Assembly (NCBI GenBank): GCA_003255065.1
Contig: QAOA01005727.1
Location: forward strand, 106,713-170,712
Reading direction: 5' to 3'
DNA: 64,000 bases
Source: Cercis canadensis
Taxonomy: Eukaryota; Streptophyta; Magnoliopsida; Fabales; Fabaceae
In this document: one piece after another, positions 52,101-62,978 of the stretch
How the letters are laid out: the number at the start of each line of letters is the position of its first letter
Position numbering within the stretch: position 1 is the stretch's first letter
Notes under the pieces: model-generated
Told to the model about the DNA's origin: nothing
Database searches by the model: none
What the model saw: only the letters and a program-made list of their open reading frames with translations
Made by a program: the position numbers and the translations under genes

Positions 52101-53876
52101 TTGTGACCAAAGGGGAAAGGGGCAAAAAAATACAATTTCATCAAGAATGTAAGAAAGAAAATGTAGTACTTCATCAAAGGCACCAGAAGCACAAGTATAC
52201 ATACATGCACAAAAACTAAATTGGATTGTCAGCCAAATAACAGTGCTAGAAAGACTTGAAATCAAATTTCCCTTTATCTTATCTTGGTTCATTCCTGTCT
52301 TACCTTATATTTGTATGAGGCATGCCAATAAGCTTGGTGTTATAATATTTATCTGCTTCAACCTTCCCATGGCTTTGTAGCAGACTCGCTGCAGAATCCA
52401 TGCAAAAGAACAAAAGAAGAAAGATAAAAAACAAAAGGGGGAAAAAATTATACTATATAGCTATAAAAAAAAACCGCAAGTGGGCAGGAAGGAATGGTGA
52501 CGGATAGTGCATACGGAGAACCGCAAGTTTTTCCAATTAACGCTTCTTGCCATTGTTTTTTTTTTTTTTTTTTTGGTTAAATACAAGGGGGCTTCTTGTC
52601 ATTGTTAATATAGCCTTCCAACGATAGAAAAAAACCAGGATGCATTTAGGAACCAAAGAAATAACTATCACCTTTCCAAACCTGGAAGGACTCCTCATTG
52701 ACAGATGAACCAACCACATCCTTTATAACCTCATCCAGTAAGCTGAGTGGAGCAGTTTTCATTTCCTGTATAATACTATATATTGGTCTTCCATTCTCTA
52801 GGAATATGTGATTATTTGGATGTCTAGTCTTGGCACCAGCATGCTGCTCAAACTCATAGGCACTGAGCACCTACGCAACCATCATTAAATCAGCTACTTG
52901 TAAGCACAGAACAAAAATTCCAATCCTTATGAGAAATAATTCAAATAGCTTACTCTCGAATAATTGCACTCTGAACAGCCACACAAATATCCACCTCCTT
53001 CAATAATCCCAGGAAGCTCGATCTGAAACAACTTAGAAACATGAGAAATGACGCGGTATAAGTAAACCAAAAAAAAAAAAAAAAATTTAATTGTGCTTTT
53101 ACCTCTCCTGCATGATAAATATACTTCACTCTAGCACCGTCAAGTATACCAGTTGACAACAGCTTTTTCACATTCGTAGGATAGCAGTTTGGGACTACCT
53201 TCTTTGACATTTTGAATTCCATATTTCGAGCATACAAGTTAAAATCTCCATTTCGAACACAGTCCATCCCATATGAGCTTTCTAACGTCCCCATATTGCT
53301 ATCAGCCCTTCCATAGGGTTCCTCGTCATCTTCATGAAAGCCATAAGGATACTGATAAGTAGGCTGGTCTATTGTAGCAGGTGACTGATAATTATAGTCC
53401 TCCTTCTTTTTACTGAACTTAAAAGTGATCTTTCTGATCCCAGATGTACTAGCATGCTTGGGAATTTCCAGCACAACACAGGACGTCACGGAAGCACTAC
53501 TCGTATCCTTTTCATTCTGAGAAGTGTTAGTCTGATTAGCCCCTCCATCACTCAAGGTCTCATCAGAACTGGAATTCTCCAAGCAAGTTGACGTAACTTC
53601 ACCACACTCTGCCTGGTTAATATTTTCCAATTCAGCAGGTTGGCTACTGATATCTTGAAAAGTTAAGGCATTCTCTTTCGGAGAAGTATTGGGGTTGGAA
53701 ACCTCAGAGCGCACGTCATCATTTGAAACTTCTTTTGCTTGTTTCTTATTTGGAGACTGGTCAAGTTCAGTATCAGCAAGACATTGGCAGTCCCGTTTCA
53801 GTTCTGTTCTTGATACCTCATCATCTTCTCTCCTTCCATCTGCTAATACTTCGACACAAATTCCTGCCTCTCCCAT
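46141..53876 (-). CDS. Nuclear PHD-finger/GNAT acetyltransferase-like regulator with two TPL-binding (TDBD/Jas-like) domains
   Basis: Nineteen minus-strand exons: 53876-53103, 53022-52954, 52870-52672, 52388-52304, 51529-51419, 51240-51172, 51044-50963, 50862-50803, 50690-50638, 50555-50389, 49812-49644, 48758-48701, 48592-48536, 48455-48207, 47933-47872, 47324-47268, 47183-47090, 46937-46797 and 46227-46141. They total 2643 nt, or 880 residues, all GT-AG. In order: an acidic Ser-rich N-terminus; TDBD 1 ([20 protein letters not shown], then [13 protein letters not shown], about 234-330); TDBD 2 ([33 protein letters not shown], about 445-525); PHD 1 ([23 protein letters not shown]4HC3, about 533-580); a second PHD-like finger ([29 protein letters not shown], about 608-672); and a GNAT-like region (about 735-850, [34 protein letters not shown]). 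This is the family of IDM1/ROS4 and At2g36720, nuclear chromatin regulators. An in-frame ATG 22 codons upstream (53942) may lie before a splice acceptor. Confidence 0.93.
46466..46703. repeat. Perfect 119-bp tandem duplication
   Basis: Two identical adjacent copies (46466-46584 and 46585-46703), each starting AGTAGAAGATCTCAAG and ending TCTAACCTATTC. Both lie inside intron 18 of the PHD gene, so the coding frame is not affected. I see no difference between the copies, which points to a very recent duplication or an assembly artefact. Confidence 0.95.
50160..50275. repeat. Imperfect tandem duplication, about 65 bp
   Basis: GCTATG.CAGCTAT...GAAA...AT.AATGTAGT...ACAGACTATCT occurs twice in a row (about 50160-50218 and 50219-50275), with several differences, in the intron between exons 10 and 11 of the PHD gene. 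Confidence 0.6.
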
Positions 53877-55106
53877 CAAAGAACAAGGCTTCTGGGGTAT
53901 CCCAACGCGGTAATTACCAGAAAAGTAAAGCAGAGCATTCAATAAAATGCAATACCGGTTCTAATTCACTGGTGCTTGACTTGAATTTATCCCAATTTAC
54001 ATGAGCTTTCAAACAAATTAATGCCTGTGAATAAATTTGGATTAGAAATTGAGTTTGAGTCATAATTTGAGCATGCATTCCCAGAACATGCCCACCCAAA
54101 AAACACTGAAATTGACATGAAAGTAACGACGACAATCAAAAAATTTGCTGAAATAAGTTTTAATCAGCAACAACCGCTAAACCGTTTAAATCAAATTAGG
54201 AAAGTCGGAAACAAGACGAAGAAAAAAAACAAGGGAGAAAAGAAAAACACCCTACTGAAACCACATACCAATCAGAAAACCACAAAATTCAATCTAAACG
54301 ACCTTAAATTCCAAAAAAGAAAATTACATTAAAATCTTGTGAAATCCTAACACCAGCTCCAATCGCTTCAAATCGAATTTTAAATTAACAGATCTGAGAT
54401 TCATAAGAGAGTACTGAAGTCTATTATCAGCTGAGATCTGAATGAGAAGAGTGGGTGTGTTAGGGTTAGGGCTTGGTTCGTGCGGAAAATACAGAGCGAA
54501 CGCTCAGGGCGGCATCAAACATAAACGAAAAGCTTGGTTCGCGGTTCAGATTTAACTTTTGGAAGGCGCAGAGGCGATGAGTTTCGTAAAAACTATCCGA
54601 AACCAACAATATAAAATTGACGTCACGATCTTTTGGAAGAGACGAGAAGACAAGTGGATAAACGTGACGGGACCCACTCCATCTTGCCTATAATATATGG
54701 CAACGTGGCACGACTGCGCTCCAACGGCGGCCACCTGAGCCGTTTTCATGAGGTGTCGTATAAGCTACACGTGTATGGAAGGCTCAACGGGGGAGTTTTA
54801 AGTTTGATGTCTGCTGTTTGCTAGTTTTAATTAACTTTTTTCATTTTGAGATTACAGCTTTAATCAAATTTAATTTTCTACTTTTTGTGAAATTTCGTTT
54901 CCCCCTAAATTGGATTTGTACTGTGAAAATCTTTCAAGTTAGATTTTAGAGGAATTCCTAATTTCCTACCACACATCTTTCACCGTATCTTTTCAACGAT
55001 TCCAATAACATTCGGTTGAGAAACAATATTTTTATTTTAAAAAAAAAGTTTAATTTACTCCCATAAATTTTACTTGACGCAGAATTTACTCTTAAAAGTT
55101 TTAAAT
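53877..55106. promoter_or_regulatory. 5' UTR and promoter of the PHD gene; spacer
   Basis: Sequence upstream of the PHD gene's ATG. The CCCCAG/AAGCC junction at about 53896 could be an acceptor of a 5' UTR intron, with the leader lying toward 54480. A GC-richer block at 54480-54800 has ACGT motifs (for example CTACACGTGTATG near 54765) and the site TATAATATATGG near 54690. No second gene is seen. Confidence 0.4.
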
Positions 55107-56017
55107 GTACATATCAGAGTGATTCTTGTAGATATTGCATTTCTACAAACTAAATACACAAATAAGGCATATTTCAAACTATTTTCACAACTACGGTAAT
55201 TTTTTTTTTTTTACTTTTTCTCTTCAGTGTCGCATTTTGAACCCAATAGAGAGCCGCATTTTGGTTTCAAGCTCCTTTAAGGAGCCGAATTTTGGCATAA
55301 ATTTTTTTTTTTTTTTATTTTTGCAAGTGAGGAGTCGAATTATGGTATAGAAGGGAGCCGAATTTTGGCTCCCACCTCCCTTAAGGAGCCGAATTTTGGC
55401 ATGGATAATTTTTTTTTTTTAATTTTGAAGAAGGGAGTCGAATTTTGGCTCCCACCTCCTTTAAGGAGCCGAATTTTGGCAAAATTCGGCTCCTTAAAGG
55501 AGCTTGAAACCAAAATGCGACTCTCCATTAGGTTGAAAATGCGACACTGAAGAGAAAAAGTAAAAAAAAAAAACTACCGTAATCGTGGAAATAGTTTGAA
55601 ATACGCCTTATTTGTGTATTTAGTTTGTAAAAATGTAATATCTACAAGAATCACTCGTACATATCATTCTATGAACTATGAAAATGTGCATAAAGGCTCA
55701 ATATTGCAAACTATTGTCCAAAATTTGATAGAAATATAATGTGTGACACGTGATTCGCTTAATTTATTTTTTTACATTAACTAATATGATTAGTAACTAA
55801 TTAGACTAAAAATACGAGTGGTGATTAATGTTCTTTCCCTTATTTACCATGTATTTTTTTAATTATTGACTAATTGTGTTTAATTAATATAAAACAAGAT
55901 TAAGTGAATCACATGCCACGTGCGATCAATTTCCATCCAAATTTGGATGGTAATTTGTGACATAAGGGTTTTGTGCACATTTCATAGTTCATATGAGTTA
56001 TATACATGTTTTTTAAC
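55095..56017. mobile_element. Older foldback element interrupted by a younger insertion
   Basis: With the 55117-55656 element and one target copy removed, the left flank plus 55667-55765 (CTATGAACTATGAAAATGTGCAT ... GTGTGACACGTGATTCGCTTAAT) is the diverged inverted copy of 55899-56017 (ATTAAGTGAATCACATGCCACGTG ... ATGTGCACATTTCATAGTTCATATGAG). Arms are about 110 bp, with a spacer of about 130 bp. No coding capacity. The outer limits are approximate and no target duplication was found. Confidence 0.65.
55117..55656. mobile_element. MULE-like MITE, 540 bp, long TIRs, 10-bp target-site duplication
   Basis: It begins GAGTGATTCTTGTAGATATT and ends with the inverted copy. The terminal inverted repeats are about 190 bp and nearly perfect (including TTCAGTGTCGCATTTT and GGAGCCGAATTTTGGC). 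The flanks carry the direct repeat GTACATATCA (55107-55116 and 55657-55666). Ten-base target duplications and long TIRs fit non-autonomous Mutator-like elements. The interior holds several direct copies of AAGGAGCCGAATTTTGGC(TCCC) separated by poly-T. There is no protein; frames here are by-products of the repeats. Confidence 0.88.
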
Positions 56018-56150
56018 ATTTGGTTGGTTTGGACTAGAAAATTTGTTAATATCATTTAACCCAAACCAATTCATTTATTTTTCTATTAGAATAATGGTCA
56101 ACTTTTGTTTTCTCTTTATAATTAGATATATCTAAAGGATTATTGAAACA

Positions 56151-56324
56151 AAATTTTGTTTTAAAAATTATTTACTTTGTTAATTTTTACATAAATGAGT
56201 TTGTTTTGATTAAAATATAATTTTATAAAAAAAAAAAATTGGTCCCGCTGTTAAAATTATATTTTAAGTAAAATAGTCCTATTTGCATAAATAATTTTTA
56301 AAGCAACATTTTTTAAAGCAAAAT
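56151..56324. repeat. Foldback repeat, about 75-bp arms
   Basis: The left arm 56151-56225 (TTTTAAAAATTATTTA ... TTAAAATATAATTTTA) pairs with the right arm 56251-56324 (TAAAATTATATTTTAA ... TAAATAATTTTTAAA). The spacer holds poly-A and TTGGTCCCGCTG. AT-rich and diverged, with no target duplication seen. Probably a small MITE relic. Confidence 0.55.
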
Positions 56325-57629
56325 AGACATATTCTTACCCCTTATTATTTATTCGATCTGATTTTTTTTTATTAAAATTAATTGCAATATATTATCTACA
56401 TTTGCTTTCATTTGACTATTTTTTTGTTGTCATTTTGATTAAAAAAACTAAACTATTTTCTCAAATTTTGATGGTTATGTGTATAATATAGTCGCCAAAT
56501 TTTCGAGGGCGGGATATCAGAATTTTTGAGTGAGAGAAGTGAAGAGTTTTTGTTTTGTTTGTAATAGAAGGGAACACACTTAGTATGCTTAGGGAATTGG
56601 GTACTTTTAGTTTAAATTCAACAACATGTGGTGATCAAGACCAAGCTTTAAAACTAAAGGAAGCTTCATTAAGGCAATTAGTAACTTTCTAAATTATTTT
56701 GTGGGATTTTTAAATTTATTTTAGTTATATGATATGGATTGTGGATATTTTTAGATATACTTTAAAAATAAAAAATACATTTGTGATTCCAAAAGAAATA
56801 GACATAGATAGATAAATGAATATTTTTATTTTCTTATGAATATTTCAAAAAATATATATATAATTAACTACTGACAACCATCGTATGCTACTTCATTATG
56901 CTTTCTAAATAGTTTAAATTTTTTAATATAATCACATAAAAAATAACGATAAAAAAAATACTTTTATTTACGGGAATTCTATAATACTACATGAATATGC
57001 CATACTACACTGACGTGGCAAACATACGTAATTTTTATATTTTATTGAATAAAAATATAATTTATTTTATTTTCTCAAATAAATTTAAAAATAGTTAATT
57101 TATGCATATGTCATCTCTATATTAGTTAATCTCATGTAGTATAACATACTACATAAATATAAAAAAATATCTAACAAACCTCCATTTATTTATTTACTTG
57201 TAAAATTACCGGAGTCTAGTTGCTGGAATAGCAAAGTCCACATGGTTATAGATAATTGGGCTCTGATCTGACTGGGCTTTTGGACAACGGCCGAGCCCAA
57301 AAATGATAGGCCTTTATTTTATAGTAGAGTGGACAGGAGCCAGAATCCATTATCCGCAAAACAAAAGAGGAAGATAGAATACGTTTCTCCACGTATTTGT
57401 ACGAGACGTGGCACCGTCCATTGGGTCATAAGTACCTCACGTGCTCCAGCTGAATACCGACTTCAATAAAAATCTTCACGCACACAGAGCCACCGAATAA
57501 AGGGACCTCAACATATTCTTTTGCAGAAAAGCCCTCGATTTCGGAGGAGACCCTCATCCCTATATCTCCTCCACCTTCATTGTTGGCAGTCGTTTCGCAT
57601 CCTTGTCCCAACCTACGAAACGGAAAAAA
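56325..57629. promoter_or_regulatory. AT-rich spacer and promoter/5' UTR of ADF copy 1
   Basis: The spacer to about 57200 has no gene. A GC-richer promoter region follows, with ACGT-core motifs (GAGACGTGGCACC near 57405) and a G-box CACGTG at 57438-57443. The last 150 bases form a leader similar to the one before the second ADF copy. Confidence 0.45.
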
Positions 57630-59311
57630 ATGGTCAGATTTCTACTCTCTTGCTATGGTTTTGATTTTACTTTGTGCTCCGTTTGGTTACTGATAAATAC
57701 CTAAAAAAAATAAAGCACAAAATTCCCCTTCCTAACGCTATATGAGATTGGAAGATTTTTTTGATTTTTTTTATAATTTATTTGAAATTATTGAGAATGA
57801 TTTGTTCGTTGCTCTTATCTCTGCTTCTTCCTTTTAACTAATTATTGATTAATTTATGTGGTTTAGTTACGGTTGATCTAATGGACTGAATAGCGTACAA
57901 CAGAAGAAATTTACTTGCGTTTATAATTGTCTCTTCGAGTTTTATTAGCTTGCAGATCTGAATTAGATATTATTTCGATGTTAGTCTCAATCCCCTTGTT
58001 GGATAAGTGAGATTTAACTTTGCTGAAACTGATCCTTTAAAATTTGCAAAGGATTCTGAGTGATTGTAATAGGCATCGATCCATCGCTATATTTAGACAA
58101 AGAATCAAGCCGGTTCTGCAGTCCATGTTAAATAAAACTATTGGACTCTATATTACTCATAATTATATTAGCGTACATATTTTCTCGGTGTGTTTTTGAT
58201 GGATTTTCCCCTGTTAAACTATATGGATCTTCTTTAGTTTACTATTAATAGGTGTTCTTGGTAGAGGTGCATGTGAGAAGGTGGAAAATGGATGGTCTAT
58301 AATTTGGGATGCAAATCATCTTATACTTGCTAGGTATAATACAATGAGGTGCACCCGCACCCGATTTCTAATCATCTCCCATACCACTTTACCAAGTGTC
58401 AAGGAGTGAAAATGAAAATCTTTCTATTTCCGCTTCTTACTCTATTTTTCTCCTTCCCCATCAAGCAAGTTGGCGTTGCTCCTTGCTCAGGTTGGCATTT
58501 CTTCTTTTCTTTTGTATTAGAAATGGTTTAATATTTCTATCCAGTAAATAATTATGATTATATTGAGGATAGCTCAAATGGTAGAAAACCTTTAATTGTC
58601 TTCTGCATTCCCCTCCTCTCTAGCAAGTAGAGAGATTGAAATTTCTTTGCAAAAACTTCGTATGGTATTGCTTGTTTTTCTTGTTTAATTCAGACTTCAG
58701 AGTATTGCAAGTTTCCCCTGGACATGTATGGTGTACAACTTTATGTTCCACTCACAGAAATTCAGAATTGTCTCAGTTACTGGTTTTGATGTATATGCTA
58801 TGTGCATAATTTTACAGGCTAATTCAGCATCAGGAATGGCTGTGCATGATGACTGCAAGTTGAAGTTTTTGGAGCTCAAGGCAAAGAGGGCGCATCGCTA
58901 CATAGTTTTCAAGATCGAGGAAAAGCAGAAGCAAGTGATTGTGGAGAAACTTGGTGAGCCAAGCCAAGGTTATGAAGATTTCACTGCATGCCTTCCTGCT
59001 GATGAGTGTCGTTACGCTGTTTATGATTTTGAATATCTCACCGAAGGGAATGTCCCAAAGAGCAGAATATTCTTCATTGCATGGTAAGCCTAGCTCTTAG
59101 GCGTGCGAACAATAGGCCGTGCTCTACTATTGACATTTTTTTGGCTGCTTTTATGTGAAGGTCCCCAGATACATCGAGGATCAGAAGCAAGATGATTTAT
59201 GCAAGCTCCAAAGACCGATTCAAGAGGGAGCTCGATGGGATTCAAATAGAACTGCAAGCGACTGATCCAACTGAAATGGGTCTTGATGTCTTCAAAAGCC
59301 GTGCAAACTAA
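57630..59311 (+). CDS. ADF: Actin-depolymerizing factor (ADF/cofilin), copy 1
   Basis: Three exons: 57630-57632 (only the ATG), 58818-59083 and 59161-59311. They total 420 nt, or 139 residues, the standard plant ADF length. The ATG-only first exon followed directly by an intron (ATG/GTCAGA) is a known feature of plant ADF genes. The ADF-H domain fills the protein: [20 protein letters not shown] (Ser6 is the expected regulatory phosphorylation site), [42 protein letters not shown], then the actin-binding helix [29 protein letters not shown]. The protein severs and depolymerizes actin filaments in the cytosol. All key residues are present. It is a tandem paralogue of the gene 3 kb downstream. 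Confidence 0.96.
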
Positions 59312-60667
59312 ATCTGAACAGTAGGTATTGTGATGGGGAGCTACTCCCTTAAGCTTTATTTACTCAATTGGGGATTCTATGGTCTGTGGGCTGAACTTTG
59401 GCTAATCATGCTCTCGAGTTCCCAGTATGGCCGAAGTCTTTATTGAAGCCTTAGGCAAGCTTCTGTTGTTTCCGATACATCATGTAATCCGTCATTATGG
59501 AACTTGTGTCTTGAGTGGGGCATTTTAGCCCTATGTGTACCTGCTATTGTGTAACTGTTATCTATCGTTGGCCAAAAACTATAGTTCACCTATCTTTTAC
59601 AGATTAACAATTGTTATTTTACGGCAGGCTTTTATGACTTTTGATTTGCTGATATATTACTTTTCTTTTTTATCGCCTAGATAAATTTGCAAACAGAACT
59701 ATTTGCAATCTCTCTTCGTTTTTGTTTTTTGTTTTTATTTTTTTTATCCATTCCATTGGTTGGTTATTCTTGTTTTCGGTAACTAATTAGATACTTGTGA
59801 ACCATTAGTGTAACCGATTTATAGCAAATAACGGGGGATCATGCATGATACAAATGCAACATTTTGTTGAAAAGAAGAAACGGCTGTTAAGTCTGAAATT
59901 ATTTAGGGTTTGTTTGTATGGGTCTTCAGAATGAAATCTCAAAATTGAACAATAAGCTCCTTGGAAATTTAAAATTTGTGTGTAACAACGTTCGTAAACT
60001 GAAAAGCCATAGGGGCTAAGGCATAGTTAAATTTCAAATTCTAATGATGATTAAACAACAGATGTTGACACTTAGGTGCTGATAAATTTACTTGTATAAA
60101 TGATAAACTTGACAAAATTATTTAATTTTTCCTAGTAACTTCACAACAATTATTCGTTTGCTAAAGGAAAAATATTTCCTAATATTTTAGTGTGTATTTT
60201 AAAAAAGTTATTATGTGAGGTTTTGACTTTGCTATGTAATGTCTTGGGTGTCTTTGCACGTAAAAAAGCGAAACAACAAATCGTATAAATTTGATGATTT
60301 CAATCTGTTTTTATTTCAACGCCATTTAAGAATGTTTGGACATGTTTTTGTGCTGGAATGTATGAAATATTCAAATTTCCAGCTAACAATTCCTGTAATT
60401 ATATCTTCTTTATTTTTCTACGCTTAAAAAAAAATTGGGATTATTTTATCTCACTATTGCAAATAGCCAAATATGTAATGGGAAAAAGAAGAAAAGGTGG
60501 GACCTCCTCTCCGATGGGATTTTTATATTCCATAAATCCAACTGAAGCAGAAATATAAGAATAAAGGGCTTCGACATATTTCATTTGCTGGAGCATTTCC
60601 TATATTTCCTCCTCCTCCTCCTTTGTCGATAGTTGTTTCGTATCGTTGTCCTATCAAAGCGGAAAAG
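59312..60667. other. Spacer between the tandem ADF genes
   Basis: 3' UTR of copy 1, then AT-rich spacer, then the promoter and leader of copy 2. The leader (about 60565-60667) resembles that of copy 1, showing that the duplication included upstream sequence. The frames 60239-60427 and 60358-60558 are not convincing genes. Confidence 0.5.
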
Positions 60668-61976
60668 ATGGTCAGTTTTTTTAACTCTCTCTGTTGTCTT
60701 GCTTAGATTTTGATTTTATCGTATGCCGCGTTTGGTAGTCGAGATATCTCAGAAAATGAAAAGAAAGCTCCTAATCTTCACAATCTAAAGCGATGTTTAA
60801 AATTATTCAAATTTGATTGCAATTACTAGTTCTTCGCCCTTAGCTTCTTCTTCTTCTTCTTTTCTCACTTACAATTGATTAATTGATATATATTTTTAAT
60901 TCTGTGGTTGTTTCGTGGCCGATCTGATTATTTAAGTACAGTAGAATCGAAGAAATATACTTTTGTTTTTATTCAATAAACTGGTTATACTAGTTTCATT
61001 TGCTCACAGATCTGACTTCGATATTGTTTTCATGATGAGAATTTGCTTCATAAAGTAGCGATTAGCTCGGTTCCTTTTTTCTGAAATTCATCTGTTAACT
61101 TGTGCATGATTCTGGGTGGTGGAAATGCTTTAGATCTAGTCTTTGTTCTAGTTAATCGATGAAAATTTTGTTGATGATTAAGATAGCTTGTGGTTTTTGA
61201 TCCTTGTTTCTTTTCTGATGTTCTGCTGCTATAGCTATATTATATGATCACCCACTTTACTGTTCTTCATCATTTAGCATATTGCCCTAGAAAATTTACC
61301 AAACTATTTTTTATTACAAACGGTAAATTTTCTTCCTCCTCTCTCCTCTTCCTTTAATAATCATGATTATAATTAGTACTCAGTACACAAGGCCTTTGTT
61401 TATTTCCCCTTTTCCTCCATCAACCAAATAGTGATATAATTGAAACTTATGATAGACACATTGTATAGACTGGTTTATCTTTCTTCTTTAGTTCAGTGCT
61501 TTGAAATTGTTCTCAAGACATGTATGGCGTAGTTACTCCAAGAGTCATTTAGAATTGTGTCAACTACTTGAGTTGATGTCTGCATTGCAATTGGGCAGGC
61601 TAATGCAGCGTCAGGTATGGCTGTCCATGATGACTGCAAGTTAAGGTTTTTGGAGCTCAAAGCAAAGAGGACATATCGCTACATAGTTTTCAAGATTGAG
61701 GAAGTGCAGAAGCAAGTTATTGTGGAGAAGCTTGGTGAGCCTGGTCAAGGCTATGAAGATTTCACTGCATGCCTTCCTGCTAACGAGTGTCGTTACGCTG
61801 TTTATGATTTTGAATTTCTCACCGAGGGGAATGTCCCGAAAAGCAGAATCTTCTTCATTGCATGGTAAGCTTAGTTCTTAAGCGTGCATGCAAACAATTG
61901 TCCATGCTCTATAATTGACTGTTATTTTGCTGCTTTTCTGTGAAGGTCCCCAGATACATCGAGGGTCAGAAACAAG

Positions 61977-62014
<38 letters not shown>

Positions 62015-62096
62015 GCTGGATGGAATTCAAATAGAGTTGCAAGCAACTGATCCAACTGAGATGGGTCTTGATGTCTTTAAAAGCCGTGTCAACTAA
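60668..62096 (+). CDS. ADF: Actin-depolymerizing factor (ADF/cofilin), copy 2
   Basis: Three exons with the same structure as copy 1: 60668-60670 (ATG only), 61599-61864 and 61946-62096. Coding exons are identical in length (266 and 151 nt), giving 139 residues. Differences from copy 1 seen by eye are few: Asn-Ala-Ala-Ser at the N-terminus, [21 protein letters not shown] for EEKQKQ, EPGQG for EPSQG, PANE for PADE, FEFL for FEYL, VRNK for IRSK and SRVN for SRAN. Ser6 and the actin-binding helix are kept, so it should be active. In-frame coding with mostly conservative changes suggests both copies are under purifying selection. Introns are diverged, so the duplication is not recent. Confidence 0.96.
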
Positions 62097-62935
62097 ATAA
62101 TAATAGCAGAAGTTGGGATGGGTATCGCATCCCTAAAGCTTTAGTTTACTAAAATTGGAGTGCTTTTAGTTTGAGGTTGGCTGATCATGGTGTCAATTTT
62201 TGGCATGAAGTATTCATTGCCTTCAACTAGCTTTTATGTTTTCCAGTATAAATGTGATTTGGGATTTATAGTACCTATGTGTTTGAGTGGTATTCAGATC
62301 CTCTGTCTATTAGTTGATGTGTAATGTTGTGTGATTACACAAAACTCAAGTTCAAATATCTTTTGAATATTGACACTTGCCATTTTATGGCATGCTTTTA
62401 TTACTTTTGGTTTGCTGATGTATTATTGTCTTCTTTTCTATGACTTTAACATGCCAAGATAATTACTTACTCCTCCAACCTCACAGTTACGTTTAACTGA
62501 AATCAAATTCTGTGTTGGATTTAGCCAATAACGGGCAGACAGTCATTCTTTCTAATATCTTGTTTGCCTGGAGCGGTTGCTTGGAAAGATGTATAGTCAA
62601 GTTCTATTTTTTTTTAAAAAAAAAACTTGTACAAGTGTGTATGAGCGTACTTAGAAGATTTCTTATCCTTTGAAGTCATTGTTTAGGTGTTAATAGTTTT
62701 TTGTTGATATGTTTTCATCAGTTTGAATGTTGCACTTTTTATAGAAATATTCTCTTTAGGCCCTAGTTAACATAAGCGAGCTTGAGGCCAATCTAGGATA
62801 TCCAGGTACTTGATCTTCTTCTTTTAGGATTTTTTGGCTATATTCTTCTTTTGAGTTTATTTCACATATTTGGCCATGGCTTTGTATTTAGATCAGCAGG
62901 ACGTGATTGAGTTGGCTGTTACTGTTACAGAAAAT

Positions 62936-62978
<43 letters not shown>

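Noticed and set aside
55135..55550. Open frames with repeated residues such as KEPNFG
   Set aside because: Direct translation of the MITE's internal repeats, not a protein gene.
55107..55666. Regular spaced short repeats considered as a CRISPR-like array
   Set aside because: The repeats are part of an inverted-repeat transposon with target duplication in a plant genome.
56985..57170. Possible inverted repeat around ATACTACATGA strings
   Set aside because: Only about 11 bp match convincingly; the rest of the alignment is weak in AT-rich DNA.
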